Assembly: GCA_965372015.1 (NCBI GenBank)
Contig: CBDVAP010000072.1
Coordinates: 1-14,117 of the forward strand
Source of the DNA: JACZSB01 sp965372015
GTDB lineage: Bacteria; Fidelibacterota; Marinisomatia; SCGC-AAA003-L08; TS1B11
DNA: 14,117 bases
Direction of reading: 5' to 3'
The notes beneath the pieces are model-generated. The model made no database searches. It saw only the letters and a program-made list of their open reading frames with translations, and was not told the origin of the DNA. The stretch's first letter is position 1. Every line of letters starts with the position of its first letter. Positions 1 to 7,172 of this stretch are shown piece by piece. The position numbers and the translations under genes were made by a program.

Positions 1-32
1 AAAGAGCGGGGGAATATAGGGATTTTTTGGAG

Positions 33-102
33 CGCTGTCGTTCGCCTGGTGCGCGGAAAAACTAACCGCCAAGGCGCAAAGTACGCCAAGGGACGGAATT
101 AT
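33..102 (+). repeat. Dispersed intergenic repeat, copy 1
   Basis: This stretch shares a 26-nt identical block (33-58) and a 15-nt identical block (88-102, AAGGGACGGAATTAT) with 7972-8048. The sequence between the blocks is diverged but similar (AAGTACGC is shared). It has no coding potential. It lies just past the 3' end of the minus-strand SEFIR gene, and the second copy lies just past the 3' end of another minus-strand gene. The two copies have the same orientation and enclose about 7.9 kb of accessory genes. It may be a dispersed non-coding repeat family; nothing here shows transposition. Confidence 0.7.
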
Positions 103-179
103 CAGCCTAATGAGAGGTCAGCCCCGCCACCGCCATCTTCCTGCTTAGTGGGCAGTTGTTAAAGGGGAATCCAGATAGA

Positions 180-2993
180 TTAGCCTAACTTCTTACGCAG
201 CTCCTCTACTTCCTCGTCCCGCCGATGGTATTCCATCTCCTTTACCATCTTTCCCCCTTGGTCCAGGCTCTCGCTTGCCTTACCCTTCTCCTTCTGGGCC
301 AGATAGAACCGGGCATACTCCAGCTGGCAATCGGCTTCCAGCAGACGCATCCCGCTGCGGGTTGCGATTGAAATTGCCTCTTCCAGGTCGGCGTGCGCCA
401 ATTTGAATTTTCCAGTTACCCGGCGCAGCTCCGCCCGGGCCAGCAGCCCGAGAATGATGAATTCTTGTTGTCCCGCCTGGCGTAAGCCGTCCACGGCTAC
501 ATTAAGATGAGATTCAGACTCTGCATAATCATCTGTTTTCTCCCGCTTAGCCAGGAGCAAATGCGCCCTTCCCAGCGCTAGATTATCCATGGCAATCGAG
601 AGGAGCCCATGCTCCAGCTTAGCCCATTCCAACGTCAGGGTAGCACGGGTTAGTACTTCTGAAATGTCTCCCTTGCTCAATAATAGATCACAGAACCGGA
701 AGCCGTTAAGCGAGTAGAGGAATCTGTATTGCGGTTGCTTCTCCTTCTGCAACTTCTCGGCCTCCCAGAAGATAGGTTCCGCTTCCGAGAGTCGCCCGGC
801 TTGATGTAGAGCATCTGCCCATGTGGCCCTATTATCACGGCGTTCCCTCAGCTCTTTGCTGCGATCCGCAAATTCAACACCTTCACCGACATATTTTAGA
901 GATTGTGTGATATCACCGCGCAATAAATATAGTTCACTAATATTTCCAGCACCCCTTGCAGCATTGCTCCAATCCCTTCTCGCAATGGCAGCCTCCAGGC
1001 TGGTTTCCGCCGGCTTGGCTGATTCTTCCAAGCGCCCAAGAGCTCGGAGTCGGAATCCTGCCCAGTTGAGGGCAAATCCCTTTTCTGCATCGGTTAATCC
1101 GTGAACAGGTCTGTTCCAGAGCTGCTCAAAGAAACCTGAAAGGGCCGCCAGGTCAGCGCTGATGGCGCCAAGTTGGCTTACGCAGAAATTCTTATTGCCA
1201 CGTCGTATTTTTGCCCAATATACCTTCTCTAGAGCCTCCTCGTAACGGCCCGCCTGGCAGCCATGGGCCACAGCCGCGAAGAGCGGGGTCATCTCCTCTA
1301 GAGTTTCAGGTAAATTCGGTGCCTGCTCCCGGTAATACTCAAATAACCGGCTATGGGCTTCCTCCCAGGCTGTTAGGTTTCGCTCCCTTAGCTGCTCACC
1401 GAAATGTTCCCGGACCAAGGGGTGGGTGTCCAGGGTGTCCGTATCGTTGGGGGCTGTCTCTGATATCAATCTGGCGCGTCTGAGCTTCGCTAATGTTTGC
1501 CGCCATTTACGATCGGTCAGTCCTATTAATGCATCCGTCAGCTTGGGAATGGCCGGTGCGGCCCGCAACGCGGCTATGGCCCCTGCCTCTGCTGGCCGGT
1601 CGAATAGGCCCATGAGTCGCAGCACTGCCAACTCCGGGCCATCTCCCAGCCAGATTTCATATGATCTAATTACCCGCTTGGAATGACCTCCCTGCTCGGC
1701 ATCATCCTCAAGTGGACCAACTTCTCTCCAGCACCGAACATCGCCTTGGTATACATCCTTTAAAAGCCCACCCAACAAGGAGAGGGCTAGGGCATGGCCG
1801 TCAAACTCCCGTGAGGCTTCTTCTAACTCCTTCTGCGACCCCTTAACGCCCAGGTGATCAAGATATATCGCACCGTCAGATGGAGAAAGATTTTCCAGAT
1901 CAACACTTTTCACCGAACGACCTTCGAATTGTTGAATATCGGCGACCTTCAGACGGGTGCTGATAACTGCAAGCCCATTATTGTGCCGGGCCAACGACTT
2001 CAATAGACTTTCCAAGCCTTGGTCTTTTAATTTGCCCCCCTGATCGCCGGGCGGGTTTTGCAACGGCTCTACTCCATCCAGTATCAGCAATGTCCGAGTT
2101 TCGTTAATCAGACCCGCCAACCGTTCACCTTTTGTCCACGGTGATCCCTCAGCCGGATCAAGATCCCCAAACCACTTCAGGGCGGCGGCAAGGAATATAT
2201 CCGCCGAGGCCTGGCCTCTTTTCTTGGTCCCTTGGCTATAGAACGACCAGCCTAACACCCGCTCCGCCCCTCGATAGCCATTTTGGCCCATATCGAGCAA
2301 CCAGCGGTTCACTAGCGCCGTCTTGCCCACACCTCCAAAGGCTTCCAGGCTGATAATATTTGTTTCGGAATTATCCCAGGCCGCATTCAGCAATTCTTTT
2401 TCTTTATCACGCCCGAAGAGGTCAGCGCTGGTGGAGGGCAACTTGGTGAGGGAGACAGCGGCTGTCTGGGCCGCCCGAAAATCCTCCCTACGTTTCTTAG
2501 CCGGAAGTTTCACCAGTTTTCCAAGGACAGCCTTAGTGTGGCGGGGCTGATTCGTCAGGCGCCGGTATAAATCTTCATACCCAGGTTCCGTATCGACGTT
2601 ATAGCGTGTTGCACCCCGCAATGGCCTTGGAATAAACTCAACCTTACCTGTCTTGAACAATACCGGGATAAATTTCTTATTTTCGGAATCATCGTCGTAG
2701 ATATACTGGTAGGTTAAAGTGCTCTCCCATTTGACTCCCTGGCCCTTACCTGACTCCTCTTCTCCCATGACCCGGTCGTAATAGTTCTTTGTGAAAATCA
2801 AGATAACAAAATCATCATTTGCAATGTGCCGGTCCATCCATTTAGGCCAGTTTTCCGGGGGAGAAGTTTCATATTGGTCCAGTGTACAGTCGATTCCGTC
2901 CCTTCTCAATCGATCTGCTAAGTCCAGCACTTTATCATCGTGCTTATCCGAATCGTGGCTATAACTGATAAATACTGTTGGGTGCTTCGTCAT
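180..2993 (-). CDS. SEFIR-domain STAND NTPase with TPR repeats
   Basis: This is a 937-aa multidomain protein. Residues about 4-150 look like a SEFIR (TIR-like) domain: it opens TVFISYSHDS and contains the hydrophobic strand DFVILIFTKNYYDR. Residues about 190-420 form a STAND/NB-ARC-type NTPase: FGRDKE entry motif, Walker A GGVGKTAL (K224, T225), Walker B TLLILDGVE (D306), a sensor-like ISTR at 345-348 and GHALALSLLGGLL, which resembles the GLPLAL motif. A THPLVREHF winged-helix-like segment follows, then an alpha-helical TPR-like region from about residue 560 to the end. There is no signal peptide or membrane helix, so it should be cytosolic. AGAGA lies 2 nt upstream of the ATG. STAND proteins with TIR/SEFIR effectors are known or proposed sensors in phage defence and programmed cell death: the repeats sense, the NTPase oligomerises and the N-terminal domain acts. 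That role is inferred here. It stands alone, divergent from the redox cluster. Confidence 0.85.
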   Translation of the reverse strand: MTKHPTVFISYSHDSDKHDDKVLDLADRLRRDGIDCTLDQYETSPPENWPKWMDRHIANDDFVILIFTKNYYDRVMGEEESGKGQGVKWESTLTYQYIYDDDSENKKFIPVLFKTGKVEFIPRPLRGATRYNVDTEPGYEDLYRRLTNQPRHTKAVLGKLVKLPAKKRREDFRAAQTAAVSLTKLPSTSADLFGRDKEKELLNAAWDNSETNIISLEAFGGVGKTALVNRWLLDMGQNGYRGAERVLGWSFYSQGTKKRGQASADIFLAAALKWFGDLDPAEGSPWTKGERLAGLINETRTLLILDGVEPLQNPPGDQGGKLKDQGLESLLKSLARHNNGLAVISTRLKVADIQQFEGRSVKSVDLENLSPSDGAIYLDHLGVKGSQKELEEASREFDGHALALSLLGGLLKDVYQGDVRCWREVGPLEDDAEQGGHSKRVIRSYEIWLGDGPELAVLRLMGLFDRPAEAGAIAALRAAPAIPKLTDALIGLTDRKWRQTLAKLRRARLISETAPNDTDTLDTHPLVREHFGEQLRERNLTAWEEAHSRLFEYYREQAPNLPETLEEMTPLFAAVAHGCQAGRYEEALEKVYWAKIRRGNKNFCVSQLGAISADLAALSGFFEQLWNRPVHGLTDAEKGFALNWAGFRLRALGRLEESAKPAETSLEAAIARRDWSNAARGAGNISELYLLRGDITQSLKYVGEGVEFADRSKELRERRDNRATWADALHQAGRLSEAEPIFWEAEKLQKEKQPQYRFLYSLNGFRFCDLLLSKGDISEVLTRATLTLEWAKLEHGLLSIAMDNLALGRAHLLLAKREKTDDYAESESHLNVAVDGLRQAGQQEFIILGLLARAELRRVTGKFKLAHADLEEAISIATRSGMRLLEADCQLEYARFYLAQKEKGKASESLDQGGKMVKEMEYHRRDEEVEELRKKLG

Positions 2994-3332
2994 TGTCTCT
3001 ATTTATGGCCGGCTGAAACCGCCTACTAGCATTTCAAAGTATTGTTACGCCGATCTGTTGAGTACCTTATTCAATATGTAATATTACGGCCTCCATCCAC
3101 TGACACAAAGGCTTTGCTGCCAGCCCCTGCCCTCGCCGTTGGGCGTCGTGGCCTGGCTGGGGCTTGGGGCTTGAGGCTGGCGAGCGAAGTTGTTAAGCCG
3201 GCCAGGGGTTTATCCAGAGGGACAAGCTGGCTTCGGCAGCGCAGGAAGGATAGGTTTAGCCGTCCACAGACAGGGGGGTTTTCTATCGTGAGGGGTGGTA
3301 TTTGATTGTATGGGGGTGGGGCGGTGCCTTAA
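2994..3332. other. Intergenic region between divergent genes
   Basis: This 339-nt gap separates the minus-strand SEFIR gene from the plus-strand ArsR gene and should hold the SEFIR gene's promoter, although I see no convincing -35/-10 pair. A perfect 10-bp AT-rich palindrome, GTAATATTAC, lies at 3078-3087. The G-rich part (3130-3320) can be read as an open frame but shows no recognisable protein. Confidence 0.4.
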
Positions 3333-3352
3333 ATTCAAGCATTCGTTTGAAT
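3333..3352 (+). promoter_or_regulatory. Probable ArsR-family operator
   Basis: An inverted repeat ATTCAA-N8-TTGAAT lies 31 nt upstream of the preferred ATG of the ArsR-rhodanese gene. Its half-site sequence and spacing resemble operators of the ArsR/SmtB family. It sits where a -35 region would be, just before a good -10 (TATAAC, 3360-3365). Binding by the adjacent regulator would therefore block its own promoter. Autoregulation is inferred. Confidence 0.6.
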
Positions 3353-3359
3353 CTTTAAA

Positions 3360-3365
3360 TATAAC
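3360..3365 (+). promoter_or_regulatory. Putative -10 element of the ArsR-rhodanese gene
   Basis: TATAAC matches the sigma70 -10 consensus at five of six positions and lies directly after the palindromic operator. No good -35 is seen at normal spacing. Transcription would then start near 3372, which argues for translation from the ATG at 3384 and against the upstream GTG at 3369. Confidence 0.4.
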
Positions 3366-3383
3366 GCGGTGTGTGAAATTAAC

Positions 3384-4058
3384 ATGAGTAGCGACCCCAA
3401 GAAGCAGGCACTATTCACCGAGTTTGCCCGCATCACCAAAGCGATGGGGCATGCCACGCGGCTGGAACTGTTGGATCTGCTCTGCCAGGCCCCCCGCACC
3501 GTGGAGGTTCTGGCTGATCTGGTCGGTCAATCAGTAGCGACGACCTCCCATCATCTGCGGAAACTGCTTGCGGCCCGACTTGTAGCCACTGAAAAAAAAG
3601 GATCATACGTCGTTTATAGTCTGGCCGACCGGGATGTTGGTGAGTTTTGGCTATCCCTTCAGCAACTTACCCACCACCACTTAGCTGACCTGCGCCAGGC
3701 TGCCAAGGAGTTTCTGGAAGGGAGCGAGGTCTACGAGCCGGTGAATCGTAAAACCCTGCTGGAATACATGCGCCGGGGGGAAGTGACACTCATCGACGTG
3801 CGACCCGAGGAGGAATACCAGGCGGGGCACCTTCCCGGGGCCTTATCCATGCCGCTGGAGAGGCTGCAAGAACTGTTGCCTGGCTTACCCCGGGATCAGC
3901 AAATTGTGGCTTACTGCCGCGGGCCTTTTTGTGTATTGGCCTACAGAGCGGTTGAGATCCTTCATAGCCACAACCGGCGGGCAATTCGCCTGACTGATGG
4001 CGTTCCCCAGTGGCAGGAGGCCGGCCTGCCCATCGAAGTGGGACCAGCTGCCAGTTAA
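3384..4058 (+). CDS. ArsR-family regulator fused to a rhodanese domain
   Basis: This 224-aa protein combines a winged-helix DNA-binding domain with a sulfurtransferase-like domain. The N-terminal part (about residues 10-90) is ArsR/SmtB-type: MGHATRLELLDLL, then the recognition helix SVATTSHHLRKL and the wing VATEKKGSYVVYSL. Residues about 120-220 are rhodanese: LIDVRPEEEYQAGHLPGA, then the active-site loop YCRGPFC with Cys178 as likely persulfide-carrying cysteine and Cys183 five residues later. A GTG at 3369 would add five residues, but it precedes the predicted transcription start, so I chose the ATG. It heads the redox cluster and has an operator at its own promoter. ArsR-rhodanese fusions plausibly sense persulfide or sulfane sulfur through the rhodanese cysteine; the signal and exact targets are inferred. 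Confidence 0.9.
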   Translation: MSSDPKKQALFTEFARITKAMGHATRLELLDLLCQAPRTVEVLADLVGQSVATTSHHLRKLLAARLVATEKKGSYVVYSLADRDVGEFWLSLQQLTHHHLADLRQAAKEFLEGSEVYEPVNRKTLLEYMRRGEVTLIDVRPEEEYQAGHLPGALSMPLERLQELLPGLPRDQQIVAYCRGPFCVLAYRAVEILHSHNRRAIRLTDGVPQWQEAGLPIEVGPAAS

Positions 4059-4114
4059 TCCCGGCATTGGGATTGCAAGTCGGATGCAAACGGATAAAAT
4101 GAGGAGTGGAAAAA

Positions 4115-4642
4115 ATGGGTGAACAGATCATTCACAGCATACTACTTGTATTTCATAACATAGCGCTGGTGGGGTGCGCGGCGGCCCCGTTTTACAACCG
4201 CAATCTCGTTCTCATGCGCGCACAGTATGGCCCCAAGCTGCACTATGAGCTGGACAAGGTGGTAGAGGACACGCTGCAGGGCAACGTACCCTACTGTATA
4301 GCGTTCATTGTGACGCTGTTCATAACCGGTATAGGGATGCCCTTGAATCACTACGCCTTCGAGGGCGCTTTCGGGCAACTGCCGGTCATCGCCTGGATAG
4401 CGGTGGTGTTGAAACTGGCAGGCGTGTTCGGCATGATGGGCATTATGAGCATCATATTTATCAAGATTAATCCCAGGTTGAGGGAACTTTTCGCTGGGTT
4501 CGATCCGGCGGCTGCTCCACTTGTCGAGCGTGAGGCAGAGTTCTTTGCCTTACGGGGCCGACGCAAATCGCTCTGCGATACCTGCCTGATTTTCGCTCTT
4601 GGTGTGCTTACTTTCAGCGCCTTTATGGGGTTTGCATCCTGA
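4115..4642 (+). CDS. Four-helix integral membrane protein, function unknown
   Basis: This is a 175-aa protein with four predicted membrane helices (about residues 5-27, 58-76, 90-117 and 154-173). I do not recognise the family with confidence. The architecture resembles small CopD-like or DUF2269-like four-helix proteins. Histidines at 7 and 14 lie in the first helix and His79 follows the second, and they could serve as haem or metal ligands. A CxxC pair (Cys154, Cys157; LCDTC) sits at the start of the last helix. The ATG at 4115 is chosen because GAGGAG at 4101-4106 is a well-placed ribosome binding site; the upstream GTG at 4106 overlaps that site. It lies 56 nt after the ArsR-rhodanese gene and 53 nt before a multihaem cytochrome, which suggests a membrane electron-transfer or anchoring partner. 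Confidence 0.75.
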   Translation: MGEQIIHSILLVFHNIALVGCAAAPFYNRNLVLMRAQYGPKLHYELDKVVEDTLQGNVPYCIAFIVTLFITGIGMPLNHYAFEGAFGQLPVIAWIAVVLKLAGVFGMMGIMSIIFIKINPRLRELFAGFDPAAAPLVEREAEFFALRGRRKSLCDTCLIFALGVLTFSAFMGFAS

Positions 4643-4695
4643 TGGGGGGAGATTCTAGTTCAGATAAGAGGCATTTGCCTTGAGGAAATAATATC

Positions 4696-5874
4696 ATGAT
4701 AAGAAAGATTTCAAGACCACTAATCATTATTGCCATGACTTGTTCCTGGTCGGTATTAGACGGCCAGCCGCCGGGGAAGATAGAAAGTGCCCTTAGTTGT
4801 AAGGAGTGTCATGAGAAGGCCTTCGATCAATGGTCGAGTTCTCAACACGCCCGGTCGACTCCGGTGAATAACATTCTCTTCGCGAAGATTTACGAGTTAT
4901 CTCAGAGGGATACTGACGGCCAGACCAAGCTGTACTGCATTCGGTGCCACGCCCCGGTGACCCAGATAAATGGGGATGTGGACCTACTACAGGCGATAAC
5001 CAACGAAGGGGTTACCTGCGACGTATGCCACTCGATAACACAAATAAGCGATCATCCGAGCAGTTGGCCCAATGTATATGAGCCGGGGGAGGTTAAACGT
5101 AGCGCGCACAGAGATGTTGAGCCTGAAGGACACAAAATCGCTTATTCGGAGATATTTGAAAATGGGAAGATCTGTTCGGGATGCCATGGTGACATGCTGG
5201 ACATCCCAGGGACCAGGAGTTGTGGGGACCTCACCATCTGCGACACTGATTTTGAGTGGCAAGGGACCACCTTCGCCCGGGAAGGGGAATCCTGTGTGGC
5301 CTGTCATATGACTGGAGTTGCAAAGTCCTTTTTCGGGGCGAAAAAGAGTGTTATCCAACATGACTTTTCCGGGGCCTACTCGCCGGCAAAACTACAGGCA
5401 GCGGCCCAGCTGTCCCTGGACATAAAGGAGTTCGAGGGTGAGGTCATCGCCAGCGTGGAGGTTGTGAATGACGGCGCGGCTCACCTACTGCCAACGGGTC
5501 CTCCGGCCCGCCTGGTATTCCTGAAGGTCAGCGCCCTGGACCGGAACGGCCGGGAGATATGGAGCAATTTTGAGAGCAATCAGGCCGTTGAGGACCCCTT
5601 CGGAATTTTTCATATCGTCTTTGCCGATCAGAATGGCAAAGTGCCTTCAATGCCGTGGCTGGCGTCGAGGATTGTGAAGGATACTCGCCTGAGACCTGGA
5701 GAAACCCGGCGGCTGATATACAAGTTTCCCGGTGTGGATGTGGCGAAGGTTACGGCCAAACTGTACTATCGACTTGCGCCGCCCCCCTTGCTCGACAAAT
5801 TTGAAATTGTCGACGAGACCTTGCGTAGGCCCTATCTGATGGCAGACGCGACAAGGTCAATCGGGGCGGAATGA
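4696..5874 (+). CDS. Five-haem c-type cytochrome, cytochrome c554-like
   Basis: This is a 392-aa exported protein. An N-terminal signal (IRKISRPLIIIAMTCSWSV) is followed by five CxxCH haem-binding motifs at residues 35-39 (CKECH), 81-85 (CIRCH), 108-112 (CDVCH), 160-164 (CSGCH) and 200-204 (CVACH). This spacing fits the cytochrome c554/multihaem family. From about residue 225 on there are no haem sites, and the sequence looks like a beta-sandwich domain (IASVEVVNDGAAHLLPTG) often attached to such cytochromes. The ATG is preceded by TGAGGAAA (4681-4688), a good ribosome binding site. It should work in the periplasm or at the outer face as an electron carrier or terminal reductase/oxidase subunit; the substrate cannot be read from the sequence. 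Its stop lies 21 nt before the DsrE gene, so co-transcription is likely. Confidence 0.9.
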   Translation: MIRKISRPLIIIAMTCSWSVLDGQPPGKIESALSCKECHEKAFDQWSSSQHARSTPVNNILFAKIYELSQRDTDGQTKLYCIRCHAPVTQINGDVDLLQAITNEGVTCDVCHSITQISDHPSSWPNVYEPGEVKRSAHRDVEPEGHKIAYSEIFENGKICSGCHGDMLDIPGTRSCGDLTICDTDFEWQGTTFAREGESCVACHMTGVAKSFFGAKKSVIQHDFSGAYSPAKLQAAAQLSLDIKEFEGEVIASVEVVNDGAAHLLPTGPPARLVFLKVSALDRNGREIWSNFESNQAVEDPFGIFHIVFADQNGKVPSMPWLASRIVKDTRLRPGETRRLIYKFPGVDVAKVTAKLYYRLAPPPLLDKFEIVDETLRRPYLMADATRSIGAE

Positions 5875-5895
5875 TTCCAGCGGCCTGTGCCTGAT

Positions 5896-6240
5896 ATGAC
5901 CACCATCATTCTGAACAGTGCGCCCTACGGCACGGAACTGGCATATAACGGTCTCAGGTTGGCTCTGGCCCTGGTCAAGAAGGGCGAGCAGGTGCGGATA
6001 TTTCTGCTTGGCGATGGTGCTCTGTGTGCCCTTAGTAACCAGCAAACTCCCGACGGCTACTACAACATTGAACGGATGCTCAAAAGCCTTTCCAAGCGGG
6101 GGCAGGATGTGTTCTACTGAGGCACCTGTGCCGATGCCCAGGGGGTGTCGAATGGTCTCCTATTACCGGGGGTGCAACGCGGCGGCATGGACCTGCTGGC
6201 TACCTGGACCCAGGAGAGTGATAAGGTAATCACCTTTTGA
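5896..6240 (+). CDS. DsrE-family protein, predicted selenoprotein (in-frame UGA at 6118-6120)
   Basis: Read up to the first TGA the product is 74 aa, but the same frame continues for 39 codons to a TGA at 6238-6240, giving 114 aa, a normal DsrE-family length. The N-terminal part shows family features: TTIILNSAPYGTELAYNGLRLAL, LLGDGALCAL and GYYNIERML. The part after the TGA reads GTCADAQGV, then ends LATWTQESDKVITF, the expected DsrE C-terminus. The TGA (residue 75) therefore sits where relatives carry the first Cys of C-G-x-C, giving a redox-type UGTC. A SECIS-like hairpin follows at 6133-6149. DsrE-family proteins handle sulfane sulfur on conserved cysteines in the cytoplasm. A GTG at 5887 would add three residues; neither start has a strong ribosome binding site. 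The alternative is a nonsense mutation of a Cys codon; exact position, intact downstream frame and hairpin favour selenocysteine. No sel genes are in the window. Confidence 0.7.
6133..6149 (+). promoter_or_regulatory. Candidate bacterial SECIS stem-loop
   Basis: GATGCCC-AGG-GGGTGTC folds into a 7-bp stem (five Watson-Crick and two G-U pairs) with a 3-nt apical loop AGG. The loop starts 20 nt after the UGA and has G at its second position. This fits published bacterial SECIS rules: a loop of 3-14 nt, about 16-37 nt downstream of the UGA, with G among the first two loop bases. A small hairpin GGCA-CCTG-TGCC (6121-6132) lies between it and the UGA. An alternative fold pairs GGCACC (6121-6126) with GGTGTC (6144-6149). 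I paired the bases by eye and calculated no energy. Confidence 0.55.
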
Positions 6241-7163
6241 AGTCATTGTTGCGGCCGCCGATGGTGATGGCGGTACTGGGCCTGGTGGGTTTGTTTGGGC
6301 TTACCTGGGCGCTTTCCGCCAGTAGGCTGTCTGATAGTGAGGTGGGCTCTGACAACTCGGAGGGCCAGCGGATATATGTTGATCACTGCGCCCGCTGCCA
6401 CGGCGATGACGGATCGGGGAATGGGGAGGAAGCCAAGCGATTTAAAACGCCTCCCGCCGACCTGACATCCGGCCAGTATAAGTTCAGGTCCACACCTTCG
6501 GGAGCACCTCCCTTGCCCGAGGATATCTACCGAACATTGACCGAAGGCCTGCGGGGCACGGGGATGTTGCCCCAGCTGCATCTTTCTACGGATCAGCGTT
6601 GGGCAGTGACCCGGTATTTATTCACCCTGCTACCACCCGATTTACAGACCAAAACACCGGAGCAGGTATCGATTCCAGCGGCGCCGGCTGCCATGACTAA
6701 ACAGGTCGAGCAAGGCCAGGCATTATACGGCGATCTGGGCTGTGTCAGCTGCCACGGTGATGACGGCCGGGGCGACATCCCTGCCGCGGGCGAATTACGT
6801 GATTACAAGGATCGCCCGATCGCGCCGACAGACCTGACCCTCAGGCCCCGGAAGCGGAGCAACAGCCCGGAAGATCTATACAGCACCTTGGTTACGGGCA
6901 TCAACGGGACCCCGATGCCGGCCTATGCCGACATTCTTCCACCAGAGCAGATGTGGACCCTGGTCAGTTATGTGGACAGCCTGGCCGTTAACCCGATGCC
7001 CACAGCGGATATCAGCGGGATGGGGATGGGCATGATGGGAATGGGGCGGATGGGGATGATGGGCATGATGCCCCGAAGGATGGGGTTCGTCGGTGAGGAA
7101 AGTATTGCCATGATGGTGGACATGCCCGCTGCTCGGGCCTGGAAGATGGGCAGGAGGCGCTAA
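6237..7163 (+). CDS. Di-haem cytochrome c with Met-rich C-terminal tail
   Basis: This is a 308-aa exported protein. The TTG start gives a standard signal peptide: basic KSLLR, then a hydrophobic core (residues 9-27) ending near LSA. Starting at the internal ATG (6261) would lose the basic part. AAGG at 6223-6226 is a modest ribosome binding site. Two cytochrome c domains follow: CARCHGDDGSG (haem site 51-55) with likely axial Met110 (GTGMLP), and CVSCHGDDGRG (169-173) with likely axial Met227 (GTPMPAY). From about residue 254 the tail is rich in Met and Gly (GMGMGMMGMGRMGMMGMM), which may bind Cu(I) or another soft metal. The TTG overlaps the stop of the full-length DsrE frame (TTGA), suggesting translational coupling. 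It probably passes electrons in the periplasm, with the upstream multihaem cytochrome as a plausible partner. Confidence 0.88.
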   Translation: MKSLLRPPMVMAVLGLVGLFGLTWALSASRLSDSEVGSDNSEGQRIYVDHCARCHGDDGSGNGEEAKRFKTPPADLTSGQYKFRSTPSGAPPLPEDIYRTLTEGLRGTGMLPQLHLSTDQRWAVTRYLFTLLPPDLQTKTPEQVSIPAAPAAMTKQVEQGQALYGDLGCVSCHGDDGRGDIPAAGELRDYKDRPIAPTDLTLRPRKRSNSPEDLYSTLVTGINGTPMPAYADILPPEQMWTLVSYVDSLAVNPMPTADISGMGMGMMGMGRMGMMGMMPRRMGFVGEESIAMMVDMPAARAWKMGRRR

Positions 7164-7172
7164 GGATATAGA

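Noticed and set aside
3042..3305. Open plus-strand frame before the ArsR gene
   Set aside because: It is low-complexity Gly/Leu/Arg-rich, has no ribosome binding site or recognisable domain, and lies in a promoter region.
6118..6120. UGA read as tryptophan (alternative genetic code)
   Set aside because: TGA ends several genes here at sensible places (4642, 5874, 6240, 7954, 9463, 11397), and the family has Cys, not Trp, at this position.
5918..6229. A plus-strand frame offset from the DsrE gene, which could suggest a frameshift at the TGA
   Set aside because: Its translation shows no DsrE features. The original frame continues with the correct family sequence after the TGA, so no frameshift is needed.
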